Origin: Chitinophaga sancti
GTDB lineage: Bacteria; Bacteroidota; Bacteroidia; Chitinophagales; Chitinophagaceae
NCBI RefSeq assembly: GCF_034424315.1
Contig: NZ_CP139972.1
Location: 7,076,501 to 7,140,500 of the forward strand
Length of the DNA: 64,000 bases
Reading direction: 5' to 3'
Positions 1-9,614 of the stretch are shown here, in pieces. Position numbers and translations under genes: made by a program. The notes under the pieces were generated by a model. That model was not told the DNA's origin, ran no database searches, and worked only from the letters and a program-made list of their open reading frames with translations. Each line of letters begins with the position of its first letter. Position 1 is the stretch's first letter.

Positions 1-830
1 TTCACTTTTGTAGAAAAGTGGCTGGCCAGGTTATCCTCTATTTTCTGATAAGGGGGAGGTAATGTGTTCTTAGCTGGTTTCTTTACATTTCCTTTATCGA
101 TATGGGAGGTTTTCCGCACCAGTTCTTCTGTCTGGCGTACGGAAAGGCCGTTTTGCATGATCTCGTTGAAGATGAAGAGTTGTTTTTCCACATTTTCAAC
201 AGCGATCAGTGCACGGGCATGACCCATACTGATTTGTCCGTTCCTGACAGCTACCTGAATATCTGGTGGCAGTTTAAGGAGGCGGATATAGTTGGTAACC
301 GTACTTCTTTCTTTACCCATACGGTCGGCCACTTGTTCCTGGGTGAGCATCACCTCATCCATGAGGCGTTTGTAGCTCAAACCAATTTCAATGGCATTCA
401 GATTTTCGCGCTGTAAGTTTTCCAGCAGTGCCAGTTCCAGCAGTTCCTGGTCGTTTACCTGGCGGATGTATGCAGGAATGTCTTTCAGACCTGCCATCCG
501 GCTTGCGCGCAAACGGCGTTCACCTGCTATCAGCTGGTATTTTTTGGGCCCCAGTTTTGACACGGTAATCGGCTGGATTACATCGTGCAAAGAAATGGAC
601 ATACTCAGTTCCTGCAAAGCCTTTTCATCGAAGTCCCGGCGCGGCTGCTTTGGATTGATGTCGATCTGGTCCAGCGGAATACGCTCGATACCAGTGGCCT
701 GTGATACCACCTGCTCATTGAGCGCATTGGAGGTTAGCTTCAGGTCAGTATCAATGTTTGCCAGCAGCGAGCGGATACCTTTACCCAGCGCCTCTTTCTT
801 ATTAGGAGTACCCTTACTCTGATTGCTCAT
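1..830 (-). CDS. parB: Chromosome-partitioning protein ParB (3' end outside window)
   Basis: The minus strand is open from an ATG at 828-830 to the window edge, so the C-terminus is missing. The translation shows the ParB/Spo0J order: a basic N-terminus (KKEALGKGIRSLL), box I (IDINPKQPRRDFDE), box II with the CTP-binding motif GERRLRAS, then the helix-turn-helix region (TQEQVADRMGKERSTVTNYI) and the GHARAL segment. ParB binds parS sites and works with ParA to segregate the origin region. It starts inside the 3' end of parA (17-nt overlap), so the two are translationally coupled in the usual parA-parB order. The identification is secure; only the dimerisation domain is unseen. Confidence 0.95.
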   Translation of the reverse strand, partial: MSNQSKGTPNKKEALGKGIRSLLANIDTDLKLTSNALNEQVVSQATGIERIPLDQIDINPKQPRRDFDEKALQELSMSISLHDVIQPITVSKLGPKKYQLIAGERRLRASRMAGLKDIPAYIRQVNDQELLELALLENLQRENLNAIEIGLSYKRLMDEVMLTQEQVADRMGKERSTVTNYIRLLKLPPDIQVAVRNGQISMGHARALIAVENVEKQLFIFNEIMQNGLSVRQTEELVRKTSHIDKGNVKKPAKNTLPPPYQKIEDNLASHFSTKV

Positions 831-1635
831 TGTCGATTGCTAGTATTTTATCTTCAAGGTTAATACGTGTGAAATTATTCTTTTGGAGTATTTCTTTGGC
901 AAGGTTCAGGTAATTGATAGCCCCTGTACTTGCCGCGTCATACATGATTACGGATTTACCAAAACTAGGTGCTTCGCCCAGTTTGGTATTACGGTGAATA
1001 ATTGTATTGAACACGCTTTCTTCAAAATGTTGTTTCACCTCGTCCACCACCTGGTTGCTCAGACGGAGGCGGCCATCATACATGGTCATGAGGATCCCCT
1101 CAATGGCCAGGTTTGTATTCAGGCGGCTCTGAACGATTTTTATGGTATTCAGTAACTTACCCAGACCCTCCAGTGCAAAGAACTCACACTGTACAGGAAT
1201 AATCACAGAGTCTGATGCCACAAGTGCATTGACAGTGATCAGACCCAGGGAAGGGGAGCAGTCTACTATTACAAAGTCATATTCATCCCTTACAGCATCT
1301 ATTACCTGCTTCATTACCTGTTCCCTGTTCGGGTGGTTAATGAGTTCCAGTTCAGCACCTACCAGATCAATATGGGAGGCGAGTACTTTCAGGTTCGGAG
1401 TATCCGATTCCAGGATCACGTCTTTGGCCTGGACATCGTTTACCATACAGTCATATAAACTCTGCTGTATGTTGCGGAGGTCAAAACCCAAGCCGGTGGT
1501 GCTATTTGCCTGTGGGTCGGCATCCACCAGCAGTGTTTTGTACTCCAGCACTGCCAGGCTGCTAGCCAGGTTAATAGCGCTGGTAGTCTTTCCTACCCCA
1601 CCTTTTTGATTCGCGATTGCAATTACTCTTGCCAT
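814..1635 (-). CDS. parA: Chromosome-partitioning ATPase ParA/Soj
   Basis: A 273-residue P-loop ATPase of the ParA/MinD class. The deviant Walker A motif KGGVGKTT lies at residues 11-18, followed by DADPQANST and the Walker B-like segment FVIVDCSPSLG. It is expected to form an ATP-dependent gradient on the nucleoid that moves ParB-parS complexes. It is the first gene of a parA-parB pair whose reading frames overlap. The length matches chromosomal ParA proteins, and the ATG start places the Walker A in the usual position near the N-terminus. Nothing is unusual in the sequence. Confidence 0.95.
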   Translation of the reverse strand: MARVIAIANQKGGVGKTTSAINLASSLAVLEYKTLLVDADPQANSTTGLGFDLRNIQQSLYDCMVNDVQAKDVILESDTPNLKVLASHIDLVGAELELINHPNREQVMKQVIDAVRDEYDFVIVDCSPSLGLITVNALVASDSVIIPVQCEFFALEGLGKLLNTIKIVQSRLNTNLAIEGILMTMYDGRLRLSNQVVDEVKQHFEESVFNTIIHRNTKLGEAPSFGKSVIMYDAASTGAINYLNLAKEILQKNNFTRINLEDKILAIDNEQSE

Positions 1636-1732
1636 TGTTGATTAGGTATTTCTTAGGTTTACTATAGGATAATAAAAAGGCCATGGCTAATGGTCAATAG
1701 TCATTTCCCATGGTTGTAATATATTCTTATTC

Positions 1733-2413
1733 TTATAAATCGATAGTAGTTCCTATTGCGGGTAAAAGCAATTCCAAACCTGCCTGGGTAAACTGTTGTT
1801 TCGTTTTCTCCTGATCTATCTTAATATATCCGAATGTATCGTAGTGAATTCCAACAATCCTTTTACAATCAATAAATTCCGCAGCGATAATCGCATCTGC
1901 TGCTCCCATTGTGAAGTTATCCCCAAGTGGCAACACCGCAAAATCTAATTTCGCCCAGCGGGGAATCAGCTGCATATCCATGGTCAAACCGGTATCACCT
2001 GAAAAATAGAAATTACCAGCTGTGGTTGTGAACACATATCCTACCGGGGTACCACCATAAGATCCGTCAGGCATAGAACTGGTATGGGTAGCTACTACAC
2101 ATTTTACAGTACCGAAGTCAAAGTTCCATTTTCCGCCAATGTTCATCGGGTGACCTTTCTCTACGCCCTGCTTTTTCGCCCAGCCCAGTACTTCAGGTAC
2201 TGCAACGACGGTTGCCTGGGTACGCTTTGCCAGAGGAACAAGGTCTGCAATGTGGTCCTCATGACCATGTGACATAAAGATATAATCAGCTTCCAGCTTA
2301 TTGACATCGATAGCCTTCGCTAACTCGTTGTACGTGATAAATGGATCAAAAACAATCTTTTTGCCCTTAATCTCGACTGCAAAACAGGAATGACCGTAAA
2401 ATGTAAGCTTCAT
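1733..2413 (-). CDS. UPF0173 family metal-dependent hydrolase (metallo-beta-lactamase fold)
   Basis: A 226-residue protein of the YtkL/UPF0173 type. It has the metal-binding signature SHGHEDH (H49, H51, D53, H54), an upstream GHSCF segment, and later the ligands THTSSMPDG, SGDTG and GIHYDTF. The family is a small stand-alone metallo-beta-lactamase fold. The physiological substrate is not established, so only a metal-dependent hydrolase can be claimed. It lies downstream of parA on the same strand with a gap of about 100 nt and has an independent start. The gap to the divergent gene at 2779 is 365 nt. Confidence 0.85.
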   Translation of the reverse strand: MKLTFYGHSCFAVEIKGKKIVFDPFITYNELAKAIDVNKLEADYIFMSHGHEDHIADLVPLAKRTQATVVAVPEVLGWAKKQGVEKGHPMNIGGKWNFDFGTVKCVVATHTSSMPDGSYGGTPVGYVFTTTAGNFYFSGDTGLTMDMQLIPRWAKLDFAVLPLGDNFTMGAADAIIAAEFIDCKRIVGIHYDTFGYIKIDQEKTKQQFTQAGLELLLPAIGTTIDL

Positions 2414-2736
2414 ATCTTTCTAGAGTGTCTTTATGCTTTAACAATCAATAAATTAGAATACACCAGTCCGCAAATTCAATGCCACTGTACTATTCATCAA
2501 CCGTTATGCCTTCATTATTAACTATTAGTGACCCAGGTTCAACAAAAGTACAACGATTAAAGAAAATTCAGTGGAGGGGGTATATTTATTTATTCACAGG
2601 ATAGCTCCCTTTTGGTGGTTAATTATTTATAAATCAATATTTTAACCCAAATTGTTAAATGAAATAGAAAAAAATGAATGTTCCATGCAATATGTTCCAC
2701 GCTCATTCGTCTGGTGTTTTTTAGCAAGGGTCGCAC

Positions 2737-2744
2737 TATTTTTG
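2737..2744 (+). promoter_or_regulatory. Bacteroidota -7 element upstream of the metallophosphoesterase gene
   Basis: TATTTTTG matches TAnnTTTG exactly and lies 34 nt before the ATG at 2779. No clear TTTG -33 box is visible. It is the only promoter-like match I see in the 365-nt divergent gap 2414-2778, which is otherwise AT-rich with no gene. Confidence 0.45.
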
Positions 2745-2778
2745 TACAGTAAATCATTAGCGGAAAAAAGTTAAGCAG

Positions 2779-4038
2779 ATGCGCACGGGATTAAACACAT
2801 TTTTATTAGCTGGGCTACTATTCTTATTGGATTTATATGTATTTATGGCCGTGAGGGCCGTATTTTATGGTGCGGCAGCCCGTATCAGGACGATCGCATT
2901 CAGCACCTACTGGGTCATTTCAGCCCTGGTGATACTCCTGGTATTGCTCATGCCCTACATCCACTGGCAGGACTGGTCCAAACATCTCAGGGGCTATGTG
3001 CTCACCATCATTTTTGCAGTTGTAGTGGCAAAACTGCTGGTAGCTATCTTCTTATTATTAGACGACTTCCGGAGAGGTATTACCTGGATCGTTCAGCGCT
3101 TTAGCACCCCTCAGTCCACTGAAATGACTGTGAGAGGCATTTCCCGCTCCCGTTTCCTCACACAGCTGGCACTGATTACGGGAGGAGGCATGTTTGCCAC
3201 CTTTATATATGGTCTTTCCAATAAGTATAATTATAAGGTGAGGAAGATGAAGCTTGCCTTCAAAAATATGCCACCCGCTTTCAAAGGCCTGAAAATATTG
3301 CAACTCTCTGATATCCATTCCGGTAGCTTCGATAATTATGATGCCGTACGCAAAGGGGTGGAATTAATCAATTCACAAAAAGCTGATATCGTGCTCTTTA
3401 CCGGCGACCTGGTGAATGAACTGGCCGAAGAAATGGATCAGTACAAATCCCTTTTCAGCCAGATCAAAGCTCCTATGGGTGTTTACGCTACATTGGGAAA
3501 CCACGATTACGGCGATTACCATGCATGGCCTGACAAAGATGCCAGCGGCTTCAGTCACCTGCGCATGCAAAACCTCGAGGCCCTGAAACAGGTACATGCC
3601 GATATGGGCTGGCGACTAATGATGAATGAACATGTGGTACTGGAAAGGGAAGGACAGCAAATAGGCCTGCTGGGAATTGAAAACTGGAGCGCCATGGACC
3701 GTTTTCCCAAATACGGAGACATGAAGAAAGCATATGAAGGCACTGAAAATCTCCCTTTCAAAATATTAATGTCTCACGACCCCACCCATTGGGATGCACA
3801 GGTGAGAACAGAATACCCGGATATTGATCTGATGCTGGCAGGACATACTCATGGCGCGCAATTCGGCGTCGAAATTCCCGGATTCAAATGGAGTCCTTCC
3901 GGTTTCGTCTTTAAAGAGTGGGCCGGCTTGTATACAGAAGGAAAACAAAAACTGTATGTAAACCGTGGATTTGGCTTCCTTGGCTATCCTGGCAGGGTAG
4001 GGATCCTGCCCGAAATAACTATCATCGAGCTGGTGTAG
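2779..4038 (+). CDS. Membrane-anchored metallophosphoesterase (YkuE/YaeI-like)
   Basis: A 419-residue protein. The N-terminus carries about four hydrophobic segments (roughly residues 5-30, 40-60, 70-95 and 125-145), followed by a calcineurin-type phosphoesterase domain. The metal-binding blocks are visible in order: LQLSDIHSG, LFTGDLVNE, ATLGNHDYGD, ILMSHDPTHW and LAGHTHGAQFG. Homologues act on membrane-associated phosphoesters such as UDP-diacylglucosamine or lipids, but the substrate here cannot be told from sequence. The domain order fits the Bacteroidota membrane-plus-phosphoesterase class. It is a monocistronic-looking gene followed closely by the gene at 4092. Confidence 0.88.
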   Translation: MRTGLNTFLLAGLLFLLDLYVFMAVRAVFYGAAARIRTIAFSTYWVISALVILLVLLMPYIHWQDWSKHLRGYVLTIIFAVVVAKLLVAIFLLLDDFRRGITWIVQRFSTPQSTEMTVRGISRSRFLTQLALITGGGMFATFIYGLSNKYNYKVRKMKLAFKNMPPAFKGLKILQLSDIHSGSFDNYDAVRKGVELINSQKADIVLFTGDLVNELAEEMDQYKSLFSQIKAPMGVYATLGNHDYGDYHAWPDKDASGFSHLRMQNLEALKQVHADMGWRLMMNEHVVLEREGQQIGLLGIENWSAMDRFPKYGDMKKAYEGTENLPFKILMSHDPTHWDAQVRTEYPDIDLMLAGHTHGAQFGVEIPGFKWSPSGFVFKEWAGLYTEGKQKLYVNRGFGFLGYPGRVGILPEITIIELV

Positions 4039-4091
4039 ACAGTAATGTTAATTTATTTCGCTTATCTTGCAGCTAGTTAAACGCTTCGTGC

Positions 4092-5039
4092 ATGCGCCGC
4101 TGCTTTTGTATTTTCATATTTCTGTTTTGTAGTCAGGCTGTATGGAGCCAGTCCCTTGCCGAACTGGAAAAGCAACTTGACTCCTTGCTGAAAAAGCGGG
4201 AGAAAAGTGAATTGATAGTAGGGTTGGGATATGGAAATAATCCAGCCTACGGTAGTAAAGTGAACAATGGAGAAAGGCCTGTGGTGATGAAAACCTTCCT
4301 GTCTCCTACCTTAGGATATTATCATAAAAGTGGAATTTATGGTACCGTCAGTAATTATTACCTGTTCAACTCATTGGGTACACCATGGTTTGAATGGGAT
4401 TTGTCTGTTGGGTACGATTATTCCAAGAGCAAGCATTTTATGACTGGTATCTCTTATACCAGGTATATCTTCGCTGATTCTGCCGACGTTCCGGCCACAC
4501 CTATTAATAATGAACTATTTGCATACTTCTATTACCGCGACTGGTGGGTACAACCTGGTATCAGCCTGGATTTCGGTTGGGGAAGTTGCGAAGAAGGGGC
4601 CGGCCCTAAAGGTCCTAATGGTGAACCGGTAACTACCCGAAAGCTGTCTGGGAACGATTTCAACATCGTAGCAGCTGTGCGCCATCCATTCATTTTTGTG
4701 GATGTACTGAAGAGAGATGATGCCTTCCTGCTTACCCCGTCAGTGGGCCTTACCATGGGTACCGCCCGTTATTACAGCAACTTACGAGCATTTCAATATA
4801 TCTCCCGTTCACCATGGATGAAGGGGAGGGAGCCGCATGAAGTATTTCACCCGGAAACGACCAGGAAGTCGAATACCGGATTTGAAATGCGGGCCCTGGA
4901 TCTGACGGTAAGTGCATCCTATATCCTGGGTAAATTTACAATTGCACCATCCTATACCGTTTTCCAGCCTTTCCAGGGGCAGGACAAAAAACTGGTGAAT
5001 TACTTCACCGCTCGTATAGCCTATACATTAAAAAAATAG
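4092..5039 (+). CDS. Secreted, outer-membrane-type protein of unknown function
   Basis: A 315-residue protein with a signal peptide (hydrophobic run around residues 4-15, then SQAVWSQS). A short heptad-like stretch (LAELEKQLDSLLKKREK) follows. The rest is rich in alternating aromatic and polar residues with many Tyr/Trp/Gly and ends in FTARIAYTLKK, as in outer-membrane beta-barrels. I recognise no named family. It starts 53 nt after the phosphoesterase stop and may be co-transcribed with it. A barrel of unknown role is the most that can be supported. Confidence 0.7.
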   Translation: MRRCFCIFIFLFCSQAVWSQSLAELEKQLDSLLKKREKSELIVGLGYGNNPAYGSKVNNGERPVVMKTFLSPTLGYYHKSGIYGTVSNYYLFNSLGTPWFEWDLSVGYDYSKSKHFMTGISYTRYIFADSADVPATPINNELFAYFYYRDWWVQPGISLDFGWGSCEEGAGPKGPNGEPVTTRKLSGNDFNIVAAVRHPFIFVDVLKRDDAFLLTPSVGLTMGTARYYSNLRAFQYISRSPWMKGREPHEVFHPETTRKSNTGFEMRALDLTVSASYILGKFTIAPSYTVFQPFQGQDKKLVNYFTARIAYTLKK

Positions 5040-5199
5040 TCTTCACGTATTCTTCACACATTCATTTAATAATTAATGTAGCATAAAATTTGCTCAAATC
5101 GCTATGTCGGCGTAGGGGTATTTTATGTTAGGGTCGTCTCCTATAATAGAAAACCCAATTATCCGTTTACTTTAAAACCTTGTTAAAAAAAACGCTATT

Positions 5200-5814
5200 A
5201 TGAAAAAACTGTTTTTCGCCGCAGCAGTACTGTGTATGGCTGCATTCTCTTCTACAACTGTTAACGCCCAGTCTGGATTTTTACATTTTGGCCTGAAAGG
5301 CGGAGCTAACCTCGGAAAACTGGATGGTAAAGGCTACAAAGATGGTTTCAACCTGGGTTATCACCTGGGCGGTTTCGCACAAATAAACCTGACAAAAGGT
5401 TTTGGCGTGCAGGGTGAATTGATCTTCTCTTCTACCCAAACTAAAACAACCAGCGACTTTAGTCAAGTATACAATACTAATAACCTGAGCGATAACGGTA
5501 AAAAAATTAAACTGAACTACCTGAGCATCCCGATCCTGGCTAACTTCTCTTTAGGTAGCCCCCGGATCAAACTGCAGGTAGGTCCTCAGTTCAGCGCACT
5601 GGTTTCTGACAAGAACGTATTCAAAGCATCCAATGATGCCTTTAATGGTGGTGATGTTTCCGGCGTAGCAGGTCTGTGGATCCAGCTGCCAATCATAAAC
5701 ATCAGTGCCCGTTATATTGTGGGCTTCACCGATGTGAAGAAGATATCTGATATCTCCAATTCCGGTAACTGGAAGAACCAGGCAATTCAACTGGGTGTTG
5801 GTGTAACACTGTAA
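5200..5814 (+). CDS. PorT-family outer-membrane beta-barrel protein
   Basis: A 204-residue protein with a clear signal peptide (MKKLFFAAAVLCMAAFSS, cleavage near VNAQS). It then has the GLKGGANLGKLDG start and the strand-turn pattern of the PorT/OMP beta-barrel domain (PF13568-type): repeated 8-10-residue amphipathic strands, a GVQGELIFSS hairpin, YLSIPILANF, and a terminal IQLGVGVTL strand. Such proteins are abundant in Bacteroidota, and most have no assigned function. One member, PorT, belongs to type IX secretion, but I do not claim orthology. A strong terminator follows at once. Confidence 0.85.
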   Translation: MKKLFFAAAVLCMAAFSSTTVNAQSGFLHFGLKGGANLGKLDGKGYKDGFNLGYHLGGFAQINLTKGFGVQGELIFSSTQTKTTSDFSQVYNTNNLSDNGKKIKLNYLSIPILANFSLGSPRIKLQVGPQFSALVSDKNVFKASNDAFNGGDVSGVAGLWIQLPIINISARYIVGFTDVKKISDISNSGNWKNQAIQLGVGVTL

Positions 5815-5844
5815 TTTGCGTTGCTCAGGCAAATGCTTTTTTAT

Positions 5845-5880
5845 AAAACTCGCTTTTATCGACAGGTAAAAGCGAGTTTT
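5845..5880 (+). terminator. Rho-independent terminator after the PorT-like gene
   Basis: A perfect 14-bp stem (5845-5858 with 5867-5880) closes an 8-nt loop. It is flanked by A's on the left and a T-rich tract on the right, so it could work in both directions. It lies 30 nt after the stop of the beta-barrel gene. Confidence 0.9.
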
Positions 5881-6043
5881 TATTTTAAACTTAATTAAAA
5901 CGGTATTACGTATATTAATAATAGAATACTCGTTTCTTTTTCGTGGCATTAAACTTGACAATATACCTATGCTTAGAAAAAAGGCGAAAAGAATAGCTGC
6001 AAGCTGACAAATTGGCTTTTCTTTTTTGAATTAAATTACCGAG

Positions 6044-8446
6044 ATGAATAGATTTTACTTAACGAATTCGGAAGAGGAAATGGAATTCATGCCAATTATC
6101 CCGCTGAATGAAGATGGGGAAGGGCAGGAAGAGGATAATATACCCGATGAGCTGGCACTCTTACCTTTAAGAAATACGGTACTTTTCCCTGGTGTGGTAT
6201 TACCCATCACGGTTGGCAGAGATAAATCCATTAAGGCTGTAAACGATGCTTATCGTGGCGATAAGCTGATTGGCGTAGTCGCTCAGAAAGACAGTACGGT
6301 GGAAGATCCTATCATTGCCGATCTGGCAGAGGTAGGTACGGTAGCACGTATCGTAAAACTGATCAAAATGCCTGATGGTGGTACTACCATTATCATTCAG
6401 GGGCGTAAAAGATTTCAGATCAACGAGATCGTTGCTGAAGATCCATACTTCAAGGCACGTATTGATATATTACAGGACGAAATTGTAACAGACGATCCTG
6501 AGTTCGACGCATACATCTCCACCATCAAAGATCTGGCAGGACAAATTATTCAGTTGTCTCCAAATCTACCATCAGAAGCGAGTATCATTCTCAAGAATAT
6601 TGAAAATGAATCCTTCCTGGTGCACTTCGTTTCTTCCAATCTGAATTGTGACCTGAAAGAAAAACAGCAACTGCTGGAAATCAATAACCTGCGTACCCGT
6701 GCTGAACTCCTGCTCAAACTATTGCAGGTAGAACTCCAGCTGGCAGAGCTGAAGAACAAGATCACCAACAAAACCAAGGCGGATCTTGACAAACAACAAC
6801 GTGAATACTTCCTGCAGCAACAGCTCAAATCCATCAAGGAAGAACTGGGGGGCGACAGTAATGACCGTGAGGTAAAGGAGCTCCAGCGCAAAGCAGAGAA
6901 GAAAAAATGGACAGAAGCTGCCGGTGAACTATTCCGGAAAGGAATTGAGAAACTGGAGCGAATGCACCCCAGCACTCCTGATTACTCCGTGGTGTATAAC
7001 CATTTGGACCTGATGCTGGACCTGCCCTGGCAGGATTATACCGAAGATAGTTACGACCTTAAAAAGGCGAAAAAGATATTGGACAATGACCATTATGGCA
7101 TGGATAAGATCAAGGAGCGCATCCTGGAATACCTGGCCGTACTGAAGCTGAAAGGTGACATGAAGTCACCCATCCTCTGTTTCGTAGGCCCTCCGGGTAT
7201 TGGTAAGACCTCCCTGGGGCGTTCCATTGCCAGTGCTATTGGCCGTAAATATGTGCGTCTCAGCCTGGGTGGGCTGCACGACGAGAGCGAGATCCGTGGT
7301 CACCGTAAAACCTATATCGGGGCAATGCCGGGCCGTATCCTGCAAAGTATCCGCAAGGTGAAAACCTCCAATCCGGTGATGATCCTGGACGAGATCGATA
7401 AGATTGGCAACGATCATCGGGGCGATCCAAGTTCCGCCATGCTGGAAGTACTGGATCCTGAGCAGAACGGCACTTTCTACGATAATTACCTGGAGCTGGA
7501 ATATGACCTGAGCAAGGTGCTGTTCATCGCTACGGCCAATGATATCAATGCCATCAGTCCAGCGCTGCGCGACCGCCTGGAAATCATTGACCTGAGTGGT
7601 TACTCTATCGAGGAGAAAGTGGAAATCGCCAAGCGTCACCTGGTACCTAAGCAGAAAGAAGCCCATGGCCTCAAGCAGCTGAAAATGAGGATCAGCAACA
7701 GTGTGCTGGACAGGATTATCCAGGACTATACACGCGAAAGTGGTGTACGTGAACTGGACAGGCAAATGGCATCTATCATGCGCTCCCTGGCCAAGGATGT
7801 GGCACTCGAAGAAGCAGTGCCAGACAGCCTGACCGAAGAACATGTAGAAGAAATACTTGGCAAGGCCCGCTATTCCAACGAAATCTACAAGGTAGGTAAT
7901 CCTCCTGGTGTAGCCGTAGGGCTGGCGTGGACATATGTAGGTGGAGATATTCTCTTCATCGAAAGCAGCCTCAGTGAGGGTAAGGGCGATCTGCAAATGA
8001 CAGGTAACCTGGGTAATGTGATGAAGGAATCTGCCAGCACAGCGCTGAGCTATCTGCAGGCAAATGCACACCAGTTCAACATCCATTCAAAGTTGTTCAG
8101 GGAAAAGAATGTACACATTCACGTACCTGAAGGTGCTGTTCCAAAAGATGGTCCAAGTGCAGGTATCACAATGCTCACGGCCTTAACTTCTGCATTCACA
8201 GGCAGAAAGGTGAAATCCTACCTGGCAATGACAGGCGAAATCACCCTCAGGGGCCAGGTATTGCCGGTGGGTGGTATCAAAGAAAAGATATTGGCTGCCA
8301 AAAGGGCGGGGATTAAAGAAATCATCCTTTGTTGGCAGAATGAGAAAGATATCAAGGAAATTAATCCCGATTATATCAAAGGGGTGAAGTTCCATTTTGT
8401 AAAAGAAATGAACCAAGTGATCGATATAGCGTTATTAAAGAAGTAA
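6044..8446 (+). CDS. lon: ATP-dependent protease Lon (LonA type)
   Basis: An 800-residue Lon with the complete domain order. The N-terminal substrate-binding domain ([19 protein letters not shown]) is followed by a coiled-coil linker, an AAA+ module with Walker A GPPGIGKT at residues 382-389 and Walker [10 protein letters not shown], and a C-terminal protease domain. The catalytic Ser lies in PKDGPSAG (about residue 705) and the catalytic Lys in GGIKEK (about residue 748), with the spacing expected for LonA. It degrades misfolded and regulatory proteins in the cytoplasm. The length is normal. A hairpin terminator follows at 8521. Confidence 0.97.
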   Translation: MNRFYLTNSEEEMEFMPIIPLNEDGEGQEEDNIPDELALLPLRNTVLFPGVVLPITVGRDKSIKAVNDAYRGDKLIGVVAQKDSTVEDPIIADLAEVGTVARIVKLIKMPDGGTTIIIQGRKRFQINEIVAEDPYFKARIDILQDEIVTDDPEFDAYISTIKDLAGQIIQLSPNLPSEASIILKNIENESFLVHFVSSNLNCDLKEKQQLLEINNLRTRAELLLKLLQVELQLAELKNKITNKTKADLDKQQREYFLQQQLKSIKEELGGDSNDREVKELQRKAEKKKWTEAAGELFRKGIEKLERMHPSTPDYSVVYNHLDLMLDLPWQDYTEDSYDLKKAKKILDNDHYGMDKIKERILEYLAVLKLKGDMKSPILCFVGPPGIGKTSLGRSIASAIGRKYVRLSLGGLHDESEIRGHRKTYIGAMPGRILQSIRKVKTSNPVMILDEIDKIGNDHRGDPSSAMLEVLDPEQNGTFYDNYLELEYDLSKVLFIATANDINAISPALRDRLEIIDLSGYSIEEKVEIAKRHLVPKQKEAHGLKQLKMRISNSVLDRIIQDYTRESGVRELDRQMASIMRSLAKDVALEEAVPDSLTEEHVEEILGKARYSNEIYKVGNPPGVAVGLAWTYVGGDILFIESSLSEGKGDLQMTGNLGNVMKESASTALSYLQANAHQFNIHSKLFREKNVHIHVPEGAVPKDGPSAGITMLTALTSAFTGRKVKSYLAMTGEITLRGQVLPVGGIKEKILAAKRAGIKEIILCWQNEKDIKEINPDYIKGVKFHFVKEMNQVIDIALLKK

Positions 8447-8520
8447 CAAGTCTATACCGGCCCTTTTCACAGTTGGAACTGGTACTAGATATATGTTGAT
8501 TGTTTTAAGGGTTTTAAAGT

Positions 8521-8560
8521 AAGGCCATCCTGCTCCCCGGCAGAATGGCCTTATTGTTTT
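8521..8560 (+). terminator. Rho-independent terminator after lon
   Basis: AAGGCCAT (8521-8528) pairs with ATGGCCTT (8545-8552). An inner CTGC/GCAG helix extends the stem, and a T-rich tract follows. It sits 75 nt after the lon stop and just before the porQ promoter. Confidence 0.85.
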
Positions 8561-8562
8561 TG

Positions 8563-8570
8563 TATATTTG
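8563..8570 (+). promoter_or_regulatory. Bacteroidota -7 promoter element directly before porQ
   Basis: TATATTTG is an exact TAnnTTTG match only 5 nt before the porQ ATG at 8576. With the usual spacing, transcription would begin at or next to the start codon, predicting a leaderless or near-leaderless mRNA. No -33 TTTG is obvious, because the lon terminator occupies that position. Confidence 0.5.
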
Positions 8571-8575
8571 TCAAA

Positions 8576-9610
8576 ATGTACCGATTCATATTCCTATTCC
8601 TCCTATTTTCTCAATCCTCCATGGCTCAGGTACTGGGAGGAAAAGCCACCTTTGCATTCCTGGATCTTCCCGTTTCTCCGGCACAGACATCACTCGGCAG
8701 TATCAACGTTAGCCAGTTGGGAAATGACATTGCGCTATGTAGCCTCAATCCGGCCCTGTTACGTCCGGATATGCATACCAATCTGCAACTTAACTATACC
8801 AGTTACTTTGCGGATGTGCTATATGCCCATGCGCTCTTCGGCCATTACGCAGAGAAATTACAAACCACTTTTGCAGGTGGTATTCAATATATTAACTACG
8901 GTTCCCTTATCCAGACGGATGCTACCGGCAGTATCCAGGGTTCTTTCCGGCCCCGGGATATGGCCATCCAGGTAAGCGCCTCCCGCCAATACCTGGAAAA
9001 GTGGCACTATGGCGCTACCTTACAGTTCGTACAATCCCGCTACCAGCAATACAATTCCACAGGTCTGGTACTACATTTCGGGTTGACTTACGAAGACACT
9101 ACGCATCACTGGCAGGCTGGCCTCCTGGCAAAAAATATGGGCTTACAGCTCAGCACATATACGCCTGGCAACCAGGAACCCTTACCCTTTGATTTACAGG
9201 TGGGCATCTCAAAGCGACTGAACCAGCTGCCATTGCAGTTATCAGCCACCCTTCACCATATATATCAATACGATGTGCGTTATGCCGATCCCGGATTCCA
9301 GGAAAGCAGTTTAATCACGAATGGAGATACCGTTAAAACTGGTGGGCAGGCGGTAGATAAGATTTTCAGGCATTTTGTACTGGCTGCACATTGGGAAATA
9401 GGTCGTTATGTGACACTGACGGCAGGCTACAATCATTTGCGGAGACAGGAATTATCGGATCCACAATTAAAGGGCTTGAGTGGATTTTCGGCAGGGCTGG
9501 GAGTGGTGACGAGAAAGATCCAGCTCCGATATGCGAGGGCCTGGTATCAGCGCAGTGCTGCGCTGAACCAGTTCGGAATAAATTTGCCCCTGAAGGAATG
9601 GAGTTATTAA
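8576..9610 (+). CDS. porQ: Type IX secretion system protein PorQ
   Basis: A 344-residue outer-membrane protein with a signal peptide (FLFLLFSQSSMAQ). Its N-terminus is the typical PorQ/PorV-like start: LGGKATFAFLDLPVSPAQTS, then LGNDIALCSLNPALL. The remainder alternates beta-strands of a barrel and ends in an aromatic residue region (LPLKEWSY). PorQ belongs to the T9SS attachment complex (with PorU, PorV and PorZ in Porphyromonas) that anchors cargo at the cell surface. Its presence agrees with the T9SS cargo at 12289 and the PorP/SprF protein at 18379. It converges on pdxJ with a 4-nt gap and no visible terminator between them. Confidence 0.85.
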   Translation: MYRFIFLFLLFSQSSMAQVLGGKATFAFLDLPVSPAQTSLGSINVSQLGNDIALCSLNPALLRPDMHTNLQLNYTSYFADVLYAHALFGHYAEKLQTTFAGGIQYINYGSLIQTDATGSIQGSFRPRDMAIQVSASRQYLEKWHYGATLQFVQSRYQQYNSTGLVLHFGLTYEDTTHHWQAGLLAKNMGLQLSTYTPGNQEPLPFDLQVGISKRLNQLPLQLSATLHHIYQYDVRYADPGFQESSLITNGDTVKTGGQAVDKIFRHFVLAAHWEIGRYVTLTAGYNHLRRQELSDPQLKGLSGFSAGLGVVTRKIQLRYARAWYQRSAALNQFGINLPLKEWSY

Positions 9611-9614
9611 ATAA

